A stretch of DNA of 64,000 nucleotides from Kineosporia rhizophila (lineage in GTDB: Bacteria > Actinomycetota > Actinomycetes > Actinomycetales > Kineosporiaceae): NCBI RefSeq assembly GCF_021277265.1, contig NZ_JAJSOH010000001.1, positions 620,001 through 684,000 on the forward strand. The letters run 5' to 3'. The translations under genes were made by a program, and so were the position numbers. Below the pieces are notes generated by a model. It was not told where the DNA came from, made no database searches, and saw only the letters and a list, made by a program, of their open reading frames with translations. Shown here one piece after another: positions 63,316 through 64,000 of this stretch (the first letter of the stretch is position 1; each line of letters starts with the position of its first letter).

Positions 63316-64000
63316 TCGGCGCGCTTTCGGGCCGCGATGTCGTGGCCCCGTGGGAACAGGACCTGATCCTGCGGCTGGGCACGGCCCTGCTGCGTGAGGA
63401 CGTGGCCGGTCTGCGCAGCCGCGGCGTGCTGCTGTCGGTGTCGAGGGCCCGGGTGGCCGGAGCGCGGCCGGAGCGGCGTTCGTCGATCGGCTGGACCCGG
63501 CGCACCGAGCCGGCCGAGACCGACTTCTGGCTGGCCCTGAACGGGTTGCGGATGCCGGTGCGGGCCGGCTCCCGGGAACGCGGCGACCTGGTCAGCGACC
63601 TGGTCATGCGCAAGCCGCTGGTGATCCAGGTGGGGCCGATCCGGATGGACCCGGCCCGCCGGTACTCGCGGCACCTGGGGTCGGTGGTGCGGGCGGTCGA
63701 GGCGGAACTGCTCACCAGCGTCGCCCCCGAACTGGCGGCCGAGTTCCGGGCCGGTTTCGAGGCGCTCATGGTCGAGGCCCGTTCCGCAGCCCGCGCCGCG
63801 CGGCTGCGTCGGCGGCGGCAGCCCGAGGTTTATGGACGTTTGCGAGCGGCTTCGCAGGGCACCGCTCCTTTGGCTCGGGTCTCGTTGGACGGAACGGCGC
63901 CGGCTACCGCCCTGGACACTGATTTCTGGCTTGCCACTGAGTCTCTGGCCGCCCAGCGGGACCACCCGATCTACCCGCTCTCGATCGCCCGGGTCGGCCT
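63312..64000 (+). CDS. IucA/IucC-family siderophore synthetase (3' partial)
   Basis: The first 229 residues of a longer (usually about 550-620 residue) NRPS-independent siderophore synthetase; the frame is open at the right edge. The HPIYPLSIARVGL segment near the edge matches the conserved HPxxPxxKxRxGF-type motif of the N-terminal domain. The family condenses citrate or other carboxylic acids with amines or alcohols using ATP. The GTG at 63312 shares GTGA with the ATP-grasp gene. Start and end positions are firm at the left and cut at the right. Confidence 0.88.
   Translation, partial: MIGALSGRDVVAPWEQDLILRLGTALLREDVAGLRSRGVLLSVSRARVAGARPERRSSIGWTRRTEPAETDFWLALNGLRMPVRAGSRERGDLVSDLVMRKPLVIQVGPIRMDPARRYSRHLGSVVRAVEAELLTSVAPELAAEFRAGFEALMVEARSAARAARLRRRRQPEVYGRLRAASQGTAPLARVSLDGTAPATALDTDFWLATESLAAQRDHPIYPLSIARVG

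Overview
This is high-GC DNA with actinobacterial gene content: NadE and FadE5 close to the mycobacterial proteins, a DUF222/HNH protein, CtaG/CopD and an actinomycete integrative element. A complete chemotaxis operon points to a motile member, for example of the Kineosporiaceae. The genus is inference from gene content only.

Layout. 1-2716: the 3' part of a repeat-rich protein with a degenerate FlhF/SRP-GTPase-like C-terminus, coupled to a small membrane protein. 2738-4783: glutamine-dependent NAD+ synthetase. 4904-12960 (minus strand): a tightly overlapping chemotaxis operon in the order cheA, cheW, cheY, cheB, cheR, CheX-type phosphatase, cheY, second CheX-like protein, EAL-HDOD protein. 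A good sigma-28 (FliA/WhiG-type) promoter lies just upstream of cheA. 13115-19762: a secreted metzincin-type protease, a DUF222-HNH protein and a large Ig-like surface protein. 20448-24785: three secreted hydrolases (GH64 and GH16 beta-1,3-glucanases and a GH18 chitinase) that together suit fungal cell-wall attack.

26160-35576: a tRNA-Gly(CCC) gene carries an integrated 9.4-kb AICE (actinomycete integrative and conjugative element) bounded by a 47-bp direct repeat. Its minus-strand genes run from pra through small proteins, an FtsK/TraB translocase, SpdB-like and Cys-rich proteins, a RepSA-like initiator and Xis to the integrase. Facing them are an HTH-sensor regulator and a PP2C-type phosphatase, which occupy the place where pSAM2-type elements keep a GntR (KorSA) repressor. 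Three copies of a GGGGCCTAAAC-type site lie between the divergent units. Just outside attR is a polymorphic toxin with a Flp-pilin-like N-terminus, a HINT domain and an unassigned toxin domain, followed by an overlapping immunity-type gene.

37806-58865: mostly housekeeping and accessory genes. These are App1-like phosphatase, MerR regulator, PAP2 phosphatase, aldehyde dehydrogenase, GlsB-type membrane protein, FadE5-like acyl-CoA dehydrogenase, S9 peptidase, CopD-CtaG fusion, nitrilase, DHA2 exporter, DUF5317 and holin-like membrane proteins, and a YCII/ECF sigma pair. 58862-64000: a TetR/DHA2 exporter pair, then an iron-regulated siderophore region (FhuF-like reductase with an IdeR-type box, ATP-grasp enzyme, and an IucA/IucC synthetase cut by the right edge). 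Many convergent or 3' intergenic gaps hold long perfect inverted repeats; several share a GGACGTCC core.
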